Positions 23,732-31,565 of a stretch of 64,000 nucleotides of DNA are shown here, one piece after another. This DNA is from Thermohalobaculum sp039033215. GTDB taxonomy: Bacteria > Pseudomonadota > Alphaproteobacteria > Rhodobacterales > Rhodobacteraceae. The notes beneath the pieces were generated by a model. The model was not told the DNA's origin. It made no database searches and saw nothing but the letters and a program-made list of their open reading frames with translations. The stretch lies in the NCBI GenBank assembly GCA_039033215.1, contig JBCCDA010000012.1, forward strand, positions 3,041-67,040, given 5' to 3'. The translations under genes and the position numbers were made by a program. Every line of letters starts with the position of its first letter. Position 1 is the first letter of the stretch.

Positions 23732-23764
23732 AAAGAGAACATTAGTGAACAAATGGGGTTTTCC

Positions 23765-25861
23765 TCATCCCGCGCGCAGGAGGCGGACGGAGTCGTCGCG
23801 TTCCATAAGGTATAACAGGACCTTAAGCGCCTGCCCGCGTTCGGATGTCAGCTCCGGGTCTGATGCCAGAACCATCCTTGCGTCATCCCGGGCCAGCGCC
23901 ATGAGGTCGGTGTCGCGCGCGATGTCAGCGATGCGAAATCTGGGGAGCCCAGATTGCGCGGTGCCGAGCGCATCGCCCGCGCCGCGAATTCTGAGGTCTT
24001 CCTCGGCGATACGGAAGCCATCTTCGGTTTCGCGCATGATCTGAAGGCGGGCCCTCGCGGTGTCTCCCAACGGCGATTGGTATAGGAGCAAACAATAGGA
24101 AGCCGCCCTGCCCCTGCCGACGCGACCCCGTAGCTGGTGAAGCTGGGCCAGCCCAAAGTGCTCGGCCTGTTCTATGACCATGATCGTGGCCTCAGGCACA
24201 TCGACCCCGACTTCGATCACGGTCGTCGCCACCAGCACCTGAGCGCGGCCGGATTGGAAGTCCGCCATGGCGGCGTCCTTCTGATCGGGCGGCATCTGGC
24301 CATGCACAAGCCGCACACGCTCGGCGCCGAGTTCGCGCGCCAGATCGGCATAGCGCGCCTCGGCGGCAACCAGATCGCTGAGATCGGACTCTGCGACCAG
24401 AGGGCAGACCCAATAGGCCCGGTGGCCGTCCTTGCAGACCGCGCGCAGCCGTTCGATGACCGCATCGAGACGCCCCATCGAGACGAGGGCCGTCTCGACC
24501 GGTCTGCGACCAGGCGGCTTTTCGTCCAGGACCGAGATGTCCAGATCGCCGTACCCGGCCAACGCCAGCGTGCGCGGGATCGGTGTCGCGGTCATCACAA
24601 GCACGTCTGCGCCAGCGGGTGCCTTGGCGGCTAGCTCCATGCGTTGGCGCACGCCGAAGCGGTGCTGCTCGTCCACGATGATCAGACGCAGATCATGGAA
24701 GTCCACGCCTTTCTGGAAGAGCGCATGTGTTCCGAGGACGATCTGCGCCCTGCCCTGCGCGATCGCTTCGAGCTTCTCGCGGCGCCCGGCGCCTGTATCG
24801 CGCCCGGTCAGCAGGGTCAGGTGAACGCCCACCGCCTGGGCGAGCTCGGACAATCCCGCCGAATGCTGCCGGGCCAGGATCTCGGTCGGGGCCATCATCG
24901 CGGCCTGCCCTCCCGCCTCAACCGCCTGGAGCATCGCGATCATCGCGACCAGCGTCTTGCCCGCGCCGACATCGCCCTGCAGGAGCCGCATCATCCGCGT
25001 CTCGGCGGCCATATCTCCCGAGATCTCGGCCATCGCTCGCGTCTGCGCCCCGGTCGGCCTGTGCCCAAAAGCCGCGAGGGCGTCGTCGCGCAGACGCCCA
25101 TGCCCGGCGTTCACGCGGCCCTTGCCGCGGCGCATTCTGGCCCGGACAAGTTGCAGAGCCAGCTGGTGCGACAGCAGTTCGTCATAGGCAAGCCGCGCGC
25201 GGGCCGCGTTCCCTGGCGCAAGCGCCTCGCGCCCCTCCGGACGGTGGGCTGCCCGCACGGCATCGGGCCAATCGGTCCAGCCACGGTCGCCGGTAGCCGC
25301 ACGTGCCAGCCAATTCGGCATGTCCGGTAGCCGGGACAGGACGCCGTCGACAGCCTTGGATACCATCCGCTGCGACAGACCCTGGGTCAGCGGATAGATG
25401 GGCTCCCACGCCGGCAGCGTGTCCGCTTCGGTCTCGGACAGGACGTGATCTGGATGTGGCATTTGCAGGCGACCGTCGAAGATATCGACCTTGCCTGAAA
25501 CCACGCACGTCTCGCCTTCGGGGAACGTCCGTTCCAGCCAGTCGCGGCGGGGCCGGAAGTAGATCAGGTCGAAGAGCTGTCCTCCGCCCTCGACCTGGAT
25601 GCGGTATGGCTGGGCCTGCGTGCGTCCAGGCCGATGCGCGCCAATGCGGACGAGAACGGTGGCAACTTCCCCTGGCGCGATCCCGTGGAGCGAGGTGCGC
25701 AGACGCCGATCCTCGACTCCCATGGGCAGCAGAAGTGCCAGATGCGCCGGGTAGGTCACACCCAGTTTCTCGAAGAGCTGCGCGGTCTTCTCGCCGATAC
25801 CCGGTAGTGCGGTCAGCGAGGTGAACAGCGGATAGAGGATTTCCGGGCGGCCGACGGTCAT
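23765..25861 (-). CDS. recG: ATP-dependent DNA helicase RecG
   Basis: A 698-residue superfamily 2 helicase that remodels stalled replication forks and Holliday junctions. An N-terminal helix-hairpin-helix-like stretch (LTALPGIGEKTAQLFEKLG) leads into the wedge/OB domain with the VRIGAHRPGRTQ segment. The motor follows with Walker A GDVGAGKT, the Walker B box VDEQHRFGVRQR, ATPIPRTLAL, ATTVIEVGVDVPEA and the motif VI region QLRGRVGRGRA. Length is normal and the C-terminal TRG-type helical hairpin is present. It is transcribed alone on the minus strand; the SOS-controlled small gene starts 95 bases downstream of its stop. Housekeeping repair gene with high certainty. Confidence 0.97.
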   Translation of the reverse strand: MTVGRPEILYPLFTSLTALPGIGEKTAQLFEKLGVTYPAHLALLLPMGVEDRRLRTSLHGIAPGEVATVLVRIGAHRPGRTQAQPYRIQVEGGGQLFDLIYFRPRRDWLERTFPEGETCVVSGKVDIFDGRLQMPHPDHVLSETEADTLPAWEPIYPLTQGLSQRMVSKAVDGVLSRLPDMPNWLARAATGDRGWTDWPDAVRAAHRPEGREALAPGNAARARLAYDELLSHQLALQLVRARMRRGKGRVNAGHGRLRDDALAAFGHRPTGAQTRAMAEISGDMAAETRMMRLLQGDVGAGKTLVAMIAMLQAVEAGGQAAMMAPTEILARQHSAGLSELAQAVGVHLTLLTGRDTGAGRREKLEAIAQGRAQIVLGTHALFQKGVDFHDLRLIIVDEQHRFGVRQRMELAAKAPAGADVLVMTATPIPRTLALAGYGDLDISVLDEKPPGRRPVETALVSMGRLDAVIERLRAVCKDGHRAYWVCPLVAESDLSDLVAAEARYADLARELGAERVRLVHGQMPPDQKDAAMADFQSGRAQVLVATTVIEVGVDVPEATIMVIEQAEHFGLAQLHQLRGRVGRGRAASYCLLLYQSPLGDTARARLQIMRETEDGFRIAEEDLRIRGAGDALGTAQSGLPRFRIADIARDTDLMALARDDARMVLASDPELTSERGQALKVLLYLMERDDSVRLLRAG

Positions 25862-25921
25862 GATCTTCTCTAGATCACGATTCTAGCCTGCACCGCCAGC
25901 CGCGAGATCACTGAGCATCGC

Positions 25922-27466
25922 TTACCGCCAGAACCGGCGCATCTTTGCAAGCTTGTCCCAGCCGGTTGACGCCTCGGGCCAAAGCCGTTCGGCCTCGGCT
26001 TCCAGACGGCCCAGAAGACGCCCGGCGGCGCGGCTGGCTGCTCCGTCCCCGACGCCGGGTGCGTCGGGTGCTGTTAGCACCGCTTCGGCCATCGCAGCAT
26101 CGTTCAATGCGCCAAAATAGGTCTGCAAATCCTTGATCTGACGAAGAAAACCGCCAAGTGCGACGGGATCGTAGAGCCCGCGAAACGCCTCGATCATGTA
26201 GCGCAGCTTCTTGAGCTCCTTGCGCATCTCATGGCGCGCCTCGATTGACAGGGTCTGCATCTGGCGCCCATACGCGGCAACTCGCTTCCAACGCTTGTCC
26301 AGAACCGATCGCGCGAACGCACCTGTCGGTTGGGCCAGGCGACTGGTCTGGCTGTGATCATGTTGGTCGAGCCAACCGCGCCCCGCGAGAAATGCTGCAA
26401 ATGCCAGGCCCCAGCGCGTCACCTCCGGCCCGGCCATATGGGCACGGACATGGTCCCGCACGGCATTGCGCCGATTCTCAAGCGCGGTGAGGAGCGGACG
26501 AAAACCCGTCTCGCCGGGGTTCTCCTCGGCGATCGGGCGGATCATCTCCTCGATCAGGACGTCGAGATCCCGCATGGCACCGACCTCCGCGCCTAGCGTG
26601 CGCGCTATGTCGTTCCACGGCGCGACGGCACCGGACCCGAAGACCGGGCGGAGGGCCGTCAGGGCGCTGCGAAGCCGGCGGAGCGACACCCGCACCTGAT
26701 GTGGGCCGGCCGTGTCAGGGCTCTCGATCAGTAGAGCGACGTTCGGCATATAGTGCGCAAGCCCTTCGGACAGGATCGCGATCGCCGATGCTTCGATCGT
26801 ATCGCCGGGATCAACCGCGACAGGACGCGCCTTGCGCAGCGGCGGCGGGTGGATGCCGCCGTTGAGCAGTGCAAGCGCTCGCTCAGACTTGGAGACAGAG
26901 GAGAAACGGACCGGCCCCCGGTCGATCAACTCCGAGGCAAGAGCGTAGAGCCCTGCCTGCGCGCCGTCCTGAAGCTCGATCTCCGCCTCGATCAGTGGAG
27001 CGGTGTTCCCACCGCCGATGACTTCGCCGACGTCGATGGCCAGTTCGGCTGAGCCGCCACCCGGCAGAGCGAGGTTGCGGCGCGTGCGGCGAAAGCGCGT
27101 CTCGACCACGGGGACCAGCCCCTCACGAGCCGCGCCGATCACGCGCTCGCGCAGGTCATCGTCGGTGATACGCTCGGGGTGGATTTTGCCGCCGGGCACC
27201 TTGCACTCATCCTCCAGCGGCATGGAGAGCCCTTGCAGCATGGGCCCGTTCGATCGTTTCACCGTCTGGATCCAGTGCCGACCAGCTTTGCGTACGCGCA
27301 GCGCAATACCACTCGCACGCAATTGTTGGTCGTCGGTGTCATAGTAGACCGAGTGCAGGACCTCGCTGCGAGCCCGCCCCATGCCTCGAGCCTTCAGAGC
27401 CGGCGCGGCGCGCAGGCGCTTTTCCTGCGCTTCGTCCAGCTCGAGTTTCAGCTCGATCTCTCTCAT
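25922..27466 (-). CDS. CYTH and CHAD domain protein
   Basis: A 514-residue two-domain protein. Residues about 1-200 form the CYTH tunnel fold with the diagnostic Glu-X-Glu-X-Lys (REIELKLEL), YYDTDDQQLRASGIALRVRK and a later basic/acidic set. Residues about 230-510 form the helical CHAD domain, rich in conserved histidines and basic residues (HQVRVSLRRLRSALTALRPVF, RHEMRKELKKLRYMIEAFR). CYTH enzymes hydrolyse or transfer triphosphates, and CHAD domains bind inorganic polyphosphate, so a polyphosphate-linked role is likely. The ATG at 27464-27466 forms one end of a 9-bp inverted repeat, and no ribosome site precedes it, so it may be translated leaderless. Confidence 0.92.
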   Translation of the reverse strand: MREIELKLELDEAQEKRLRAAPALKARGMGRARSEVLHSVYYDTDDQQLRASGIALRVRKAGRHWIQTVKRSNGPMLQGLSMPLEDECKVPGGKIHPERITDDDLRERVIGAAREGLVPVVETRFRRTRRNLALPGGGSAELAIDVGEVIGGGNTAPLIEAEIELQDGAQAGLYALASELIDRGPVRFSSVSKSERALALLNGGIHPPPLRKARPVAVDPGDTIEASAIAILSEGLAHYMPNVALLIESPDTAGPHQVRVSLRRLRSALTALRPVFGSGAVAPWNDIARTLGAEVGAMRDLDVLIEEMIRPIAEENPGETGFRPLLTALENRRNAVRDHVRAHMAGPEVTRWGLAFAAFLAGRGWLDQHDHSQTSRLAQPTGAFARSVLDKRWKRVAAYGRQMQTLSIEARHEMRKELKKLRYMIEAFRGLYDPVALGGFLRQIKDLQTYFGALNDAAMAEAVLTAPDAPGVGDGAASRAAGRLLGRLEAEAERLWPEASTGWDKLAKMRRFWR

Positions 27467-27491
27467 ACGACGGATTTATGAACGTCGTATG
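27464..27491 (-). promoter_or_regulatory. Inverted repeat ending at the CYTH-CHAD start codon
   Basis: Perfect 9-bp arms CATACGACG and CGTCGTATG flank a 10-base loop. On the coding strand the last three bases of the second arm are the start codon itself, and no Shine-Dalgarno sequence precedes it. It could be an operator or an RNA hairpin masking the start. A CATAAA hexamer in the loop would put transcription start at the ATG. Confidence 0.5.
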
Positions 27492-27508
27492 CCACGGCGC
27501 AAGGACAA

Positions 27509-27531
27509 TCGACAAATTTTCGATTTGTCGA
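27509..27531 (-). terminator. Hairpin downstream of ligA
   Basis: A perfect 9-bp stem, TCGACAAAT with ATTTGTCGA around 5 bases, 17 bases after the ligA stop. Only a poor T-tract follows (TTGTCC on the minus strand), so termination may be partial and the transcript may continue into the CYTH-CHAD gene. Confidence 0.45.
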
Positions 27532-27547
27532 AAGGCAGTGCAACCTC

Positions 27548-29638
27548 TCAGTCGTTGATCAGCGCCAGCCAACCGTCCTCGTCCAGCGTGTCGATCCCCA
27601 GCTCCGCCGCCTTCTTGAGCTTCGAGCCTGCGCCGGGCCCCGCCACCACAAGATCCGTCTTGGCCGAGACCGAACCCGAGACCTTGGCCCCCAATGCCTC
27701 GGCCCGCGCCTTGGCCTCGGCGCGTGACATCTTCTCGAGCGTGCCGGTAAACACCACGGTCTTGCCCGCCACGGGACTGGCTTCGGCGGGGGCTTCTGCA
27801 TCCATGGGGCTGACATGATCCAGCAAACGCGCGAGCGCCGCTTCGTTCTGGGGGTCTGCAAAGAAAGCAAGCACCGCGTCGGCCAGTGTTTCTCCCACAC
27901 CATCGATGGCCACCAACGCCTCGCGGTCTGCCTCGATCATCGCAGCATGGAACGCGTCCCAAGACAGGTAGGTCCGCGCGAACATCCGCGCTGTCGTCTC
28001 GCCTACGTGCCGGATCCCCAGCGCAAAGATGAACCGTGCGAGGTCTGGTGTCCGGCGCTCGTCGATTGCGGCCATGAGGTTATCTATGGACTTCTGATTG
28101 GTGACGCGGCCCTTCTCATCGCGCCGTTCCAGCGCCCCGCGCTTCTCATGCAGCATGAAGATGTCAGCAGGTTCCTTGATCAAACCGCGCGCGTGAAAGT
28201 CTTCGACCTGTTTTGCCCCGAGCCCTTCGATGTCCAACGCCGCGCGAGAGACAAAGTGCTTGAGGTGCTCGACCGCTTGGGCCGGACAGGTCAGGCCATT
28301 GGTGCAGCGGCGCACGGCCTCGCCTTCCTCGCGGATCGCGGGGGCGCCGCACTCGGGGCAGACTTCGGGCATCACGAAGGTCACCGCATCGGCGGGTCGC
28401 TTGGTCAGGTCCACGTCCAGCACTTTTGGGATCACATCGCCCGCGCGGAAGACGGTGACCATATCGCCCTCGCGAAGATCCCTGCCCTCGCGGATCGGCG
28501 TGCCGTCCGAGCCGACACCTGCAACGTAATCCTCGTTATGGAGGGTCGCGTTCGAGACGACGACCCCGCCGACCGTGACGGGGGTCAAGCGGGCAACGGG
28601 GCTAAGCGCGCCCGTGCGGCCGACCTGGATCTCGATTTTCTCGAGGACCGTGGTCGCATACTCGGCAGGAAACTTGTGGGCGATCGCCCATCGCGGTGTC
28701 GTGGAGCGGAAGCCGAGCCGTTCCTGCCAATCGAGACGGTCGACCTTGTAAACGACCCCATCGATGTCATAGGGCAGCTGCGCGCGCTGAGCTTCGATGG
28801 CGCGGTAGTGGTCCAGCAACGCGTCAACCGTTTCGCACTTCTTGGTCAGCGGGTTGGTCTGGAACCCCCAGTCGGCAAATGCCGCCACCACACCTGATTG
28901 GGTTTCGGCCGGGAGGTCGGTGACGTCGCCCCAAGCGTACGCAAAGAAGCTCAGCGGGCGGGATGCAGTTATGCTTGGGTCCAGCTGGCGCAGGGATCCC
29001 GCCGCGAAGTTGCGAGGATTGGCGTAAACTTTCTGGCCCTTCGTTTCCTGCTGACGATTCATTTCGGCGAACGCGTCTTTCGACATGTAGACCTCGCCGC
29101 GCACCTCGAGCACATGGGGCACGTTACCGATCAACTCATCGGGGATATCGGCAATGGTCCGGGCGTTTGCAGTCACGTTCTCGCCGACGGTGCCGTCACC
29201 GCGGGTCGCTGCCTCGACCAGCTTTCCCCCTTCGTAGCGGAGCGCGAGCGAGACCCCATCGATCTTGGGCTCTGCCGTGATCGCGACCGCGTGGTCATCA
29301 GCCAGCGACAGGAACCGGCGTATCCGGGCAACAAAGTCGTGGACCTCAACATCCTCGAAAGCATTCGAAAGCGACAGCATCGGAACCCGGTGGCGTACCT
29401 TTCCGAAGCCCTCCGCCGGGGCAGCCCCCACCATCCTCGTTGGACTGTCCGGGGCAGCTAGGTCAGGAAACTCCTCCTCGAGCGCCAGGAGCCGGGCTTT
29501 CATGGCATCGTACTCAGCGTCGGAAATCTCGGGGGAATCGTGAGTGTGATACTCGGAGTTTGCGCGCCGGAGGCTCGCAGACAGCAGCTGTATCTCGGCT
29601 TTTGCCTTCGCCGGGGTGAGATCAGATAACGCGCTCAT
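27548..29638 (-). CDS. ligA: NAD-dependent DNA ligase
   Basis: A 696-residue DNA ligase starting at the ATG at 29636-29638 (MSALSDLTPAKAKAE). It has the N-terminal Ia domain (YHTHDSPEISDAEYDAM), the adenylation lysine Lys125 in EPKIDGVSL, the OB fold, the four-cysteine zinc finger (CPECGAP and CTNGLTCP), helix-hairpin-helix repeats and a C-terminal BRCT domain from about 615 (AGKTVVFTGTLEKMSRAEAKARAEALGAKV). It seals nicks in replication and repair using NAD+. Length and domain order are standard. Confidence 0.97.
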   Translation of the reverse strand: MSALSDLTPAKAKAEIQLLSASLRRANSEYHTHDSPEISDAEYDAMKARLLALEEEFPDLAAPDSPTRMVGAAPAEGFGKVRHRVPMLSLSNAFEDVEVHDFVARIRRFLSLADDHAVAITAEPKIDGVSLALRYEGGKLVEAATRGDGTVGENVTANARTIADIPDELIGNVPHVLEVRGEVYMSKDAFAEMNRQQETKGQKVYANPRNFAAGSLRQLDPSITASRPLSFFAYAWGDVTDLPAETQSGVVAAFADWGFQTNPLTKKCETVDALLDHYRAIEAQRAQLPYDIDGVVYKVDRLDWQERLGFRSTTPRWAIAHKFPAEYATTVLEKIEIQVGRTGALSPVARLTPVTVGGVVVSNATLHNEDYVAGVGSDGTPIREGRDLREGDMVTVFRAGDVIPKVLDVDLTKRPADAVTFVMPEVCPECGAPAIREEGEAVRRCTNGLTCPAQAVEHLKHFVSRAALDIEGLGAKQVEDFHARGLIKEPADIFMLHEKRGALERRDEKGRVTNQKSIDNLMAAIDERRTPDLARFIFALGIRHVGETTARMFARTYLSWDAFHAAMIEADREALVAIDGVGETLADAVLAFFADPQNEAALARLLDHVSPMDAEAPAEASPVAGKTVVFTGTLEKMSRAEAKARAEALGAKVSGSVSAKTDLVVAGPGAGSKLKKAAELGIDTLDEDGWLALIND

Positions 29639-29728
29639 GGGGCCGAAGTGTGCGACTTCCCCCTGCCCGGTCAACCCGTTGTAACGAGAGAACCTAGGTG
29701 TCGGGGAGTGACGACGTTAGCGTTGCGT

Positions 29729-30862
29729 TCAGACTTCCTCGGCCTCTGCCTCCGCGCGAGACTTTCCAACGACATCTTGCGCAAGTGCAGCGGCCATGAA
29801 CTGGTCGAGATCACCGTCGAGCACACCTTGCGTGTCCGACGTCTCCAGTTTCGTGCGCAGGTCTTTGACCTGCTGGTAGGGTTGCAGCACGTAGTTCCGA
29901 ATCTGATGCCCCCAGCCGATGTCACCCTTGGCATCATGCGCATCTTGGATCGCCTGGGTTCGTCGCTTCATTTCAAGATCATAGAGCCGCGCCCGCAGGG
30001 CCTTCATCGCAATGTCACGGTTCTGATGCTGGGACTTCTCCGAGCTCGTGACAACAATGCCTGTAGGGACGTGGGTGATACGCACAGCCGAATCGGTGGT
30101 ATTGACGTGCTGGCCCCCTGCCCCGGAGGACCGGTACGTATCGATCCGGATTTCATTCGGCGGGATGTCAATCTCGATAGTGTCGTCGATGACCGGGTAG
30201 ACCCAGACGGACGAGAAGCTGGTGTGGCGGCGCGCCTGGCTGTCGAACGGACTGATCCGCACCAGCCGGTGCACACCGGACTCTGTCTTGAGCCAGCCGA
30301 ACGCGGAGTCGCCCTTGATCTGGTACGTCACCGACTTGATGCCGGCTTCGTCGCCAGGCGTCTCGGACTGCAACTCTATCTTGAAGCCACGCGCCTCGGC
30401 CCAGCGCAGATACATGCGTGAGAGCATCGCCGCCCAGTCGCAGCTTTCGGTCCCGCCCGCGCCAGAGTGGATTTCCAGGAACGCATCGTTCGCGTCAGTC
30501 TCACCTGAAAGAAGCGCCTCAATTTCAGCGGCAGCCGATTGTTCGCGGATCTGGGCAAGCGCTGCTTCCGCTTCCGCGACAATCTCAGCGTCGTCCTCGG
30601 CCTCGCCCAACTCGATCAGTTCCGTGTTGTCGGTGAGGCCCTGCGCCAGCTCCTTGTACCGGTCAACGGCATCAGCAAGTTTTTGGCGATCGCGCATGAC
30701 CTTCTGAGCGTGTGCCGGATCATTCCAAAGCCCGGGATCCTCGGCGCGGGCGTTCAGCTCATCCAGCCGGTGTTCGGCCGTCTCCCAACCGATCCTCTGG
30801 CGCAGAAGCTCCAGGGATTTCTCGATCTCGACTGCGAGGTTTTCGGTCTCGGCTTTCATCAC
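29729..30862 (-). CDS. prfB: Peptide chain release factor 2
   Basis: A 377-residue class I release factor. The catalytic GGQ lies in SSGAGGQHVNTTDSAVRITH, and the stop-codon reading tripeptide Ser-Pro-Phe in VRISPFDSQARRHTSF is the RF2 form, reading UGA and UAA. The coding frame is uninterrupted: there is no in-frame UGA near codon 26, so the autoregulatory +1 frameshift of many prfB genes is absent. The start is one of two adjacent ATGs at 30862/30859. It lies just downstream of the gene for a secreted unknown on the same strand. Confidence 0.96.
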   Translation of the reverse strand: MMKAETENLAVEIEKSLELLRQRIGWETAEHRLDELNARAEDPGLWNDPAHAQKVMRDRQKLADAVDRYKELAQGLTDNTELIELGEAEDDAEIVAEAEAALAQIREQSAAAEIEALLSGETDANDAFLEIHSGAGGTESCDWAAMLSRMYLRWAEARGFKIELQSETPGDEAGIKSVTYQIKGDSAFGWLKTESGVHRLVRISPFDSQARRHTSFSSVWVYPVIDDTIEIDIPPNEIRIDTYRSSGAGGQHVNTTDSAVRITHVPTGIVVTSSEKSQHQNRDIAMKALRARLYDLEMKRRTQAIQDAHDAKGDIGWGHQIRNYVLQPYQQVKDLRTKLETSDTQGVLDGDLDQFMAAALAQDVVGKSRAEAEAEEV

Positions 30863-30923
30863 GGCACCTTGCGCGGCTGGGCTGCCCTAGTTAGCGGCAG
30901 ACCCGGGCGAGGACAAGGAGCGC

Positions 30924-31556
30924 TCAGTTCCTCGGAGGGTTGATCGTGAAGGCAAGGCGCCGCAACACGGTTCCATCGGCCATGACGTATTGCAGTTCGA
31001 CGGAACCATGTCCTGTTGGCGGGGGCAAACTGGTCGCCGTGAGATCGCCGGGCATACCCAGCGCCTCCACCGACGAGAGCTCTGCGCCTGATTGAACCTC
31101 TACGACGACCAGTCGATCACCGGCCGCAGCCGGACCTCGCCAGTGGGCGATGACTTCAACGCCGAAATTGTAAGGGGAGTCCGTCGACAGGCTGACCGGT
31201 GTGGCCGCGACGTCGATCACGGTGCTTGCAAGGCGTCGACCATCCTTTGACACGTGGTTGAGCCGATAGGTGCCAGCAACACGCGGTGCGGTGAACTGGG
31301 CGGTTCCGTTGAGGACCTGCGCCACGGTCGCAGTTTCTCCCGCGCCGGTGTTCGACGCAGGTCCCTGGAGATCCAATCGACCATCAGGAGCACGGGACAC
31401 CGAAACACGCACGAGCGCACCTTGGTCCACCGTGTCCGAGACCTCTATCGGGGACGGCGCCACTGGCGCCTGTGCAAACGCAACGACCGCTACGCTACTC
31501 AGCACCGCCACCAAGAGGGAGGCTGCCAGCGTCGTTTGCATGGTAACAAGGGTCAA
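30924..31556 (-). CDS. Secreted protein of unknown function
   Basis: About 210 residues with a signal peptide (SLLVAVLSSVAVVAFAQA, cleavage after the AQA near residue 30) and a beta-rich mature part resembling one or two Ig-like domains (GTAQFTAPRVAGTYRLNHVSKDGRRLA, then GPAAAGDRLVVVEVQSGAEL). Start choice: a TTG at 31556 has GAGG 7 bases upstream that overlaps the end of the PBP1A gene, while the ATG at 31541 has none, so coupled initiation at the TTG is likely. It follows the PBP1A gene by 9 bases, which suggests a periplasmic envelope function. No family recognised. Confidence 0.75.
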   Translation of the reverse strand: MTLVTMQTTLAASLLVAVLSSVAVVAFAQAPVAPSPIEVSDTVDQGALVRVSVSRAPDGRLDLQGPASNTGAGETATVAQVLNGTAQFTAPRVAGTYRLNHVSKDGRRLASTVIDVAATPVSLSTDSPYNFGVEVIAHWRGPAAAGDRLVVVEVQSGAELSSVEALGMPGDLTATSLPPPTGHGSVELQYVMADGTVLRRLAFTINPPRN

Positions 31557-31565
31557 GCCGTTGCC

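Noticed and set aside
29729..30862. Programmed frameshift in prfB
   Set aside because: The frame is continuous from the start codon and no in-frame UGA lies near codon 26.
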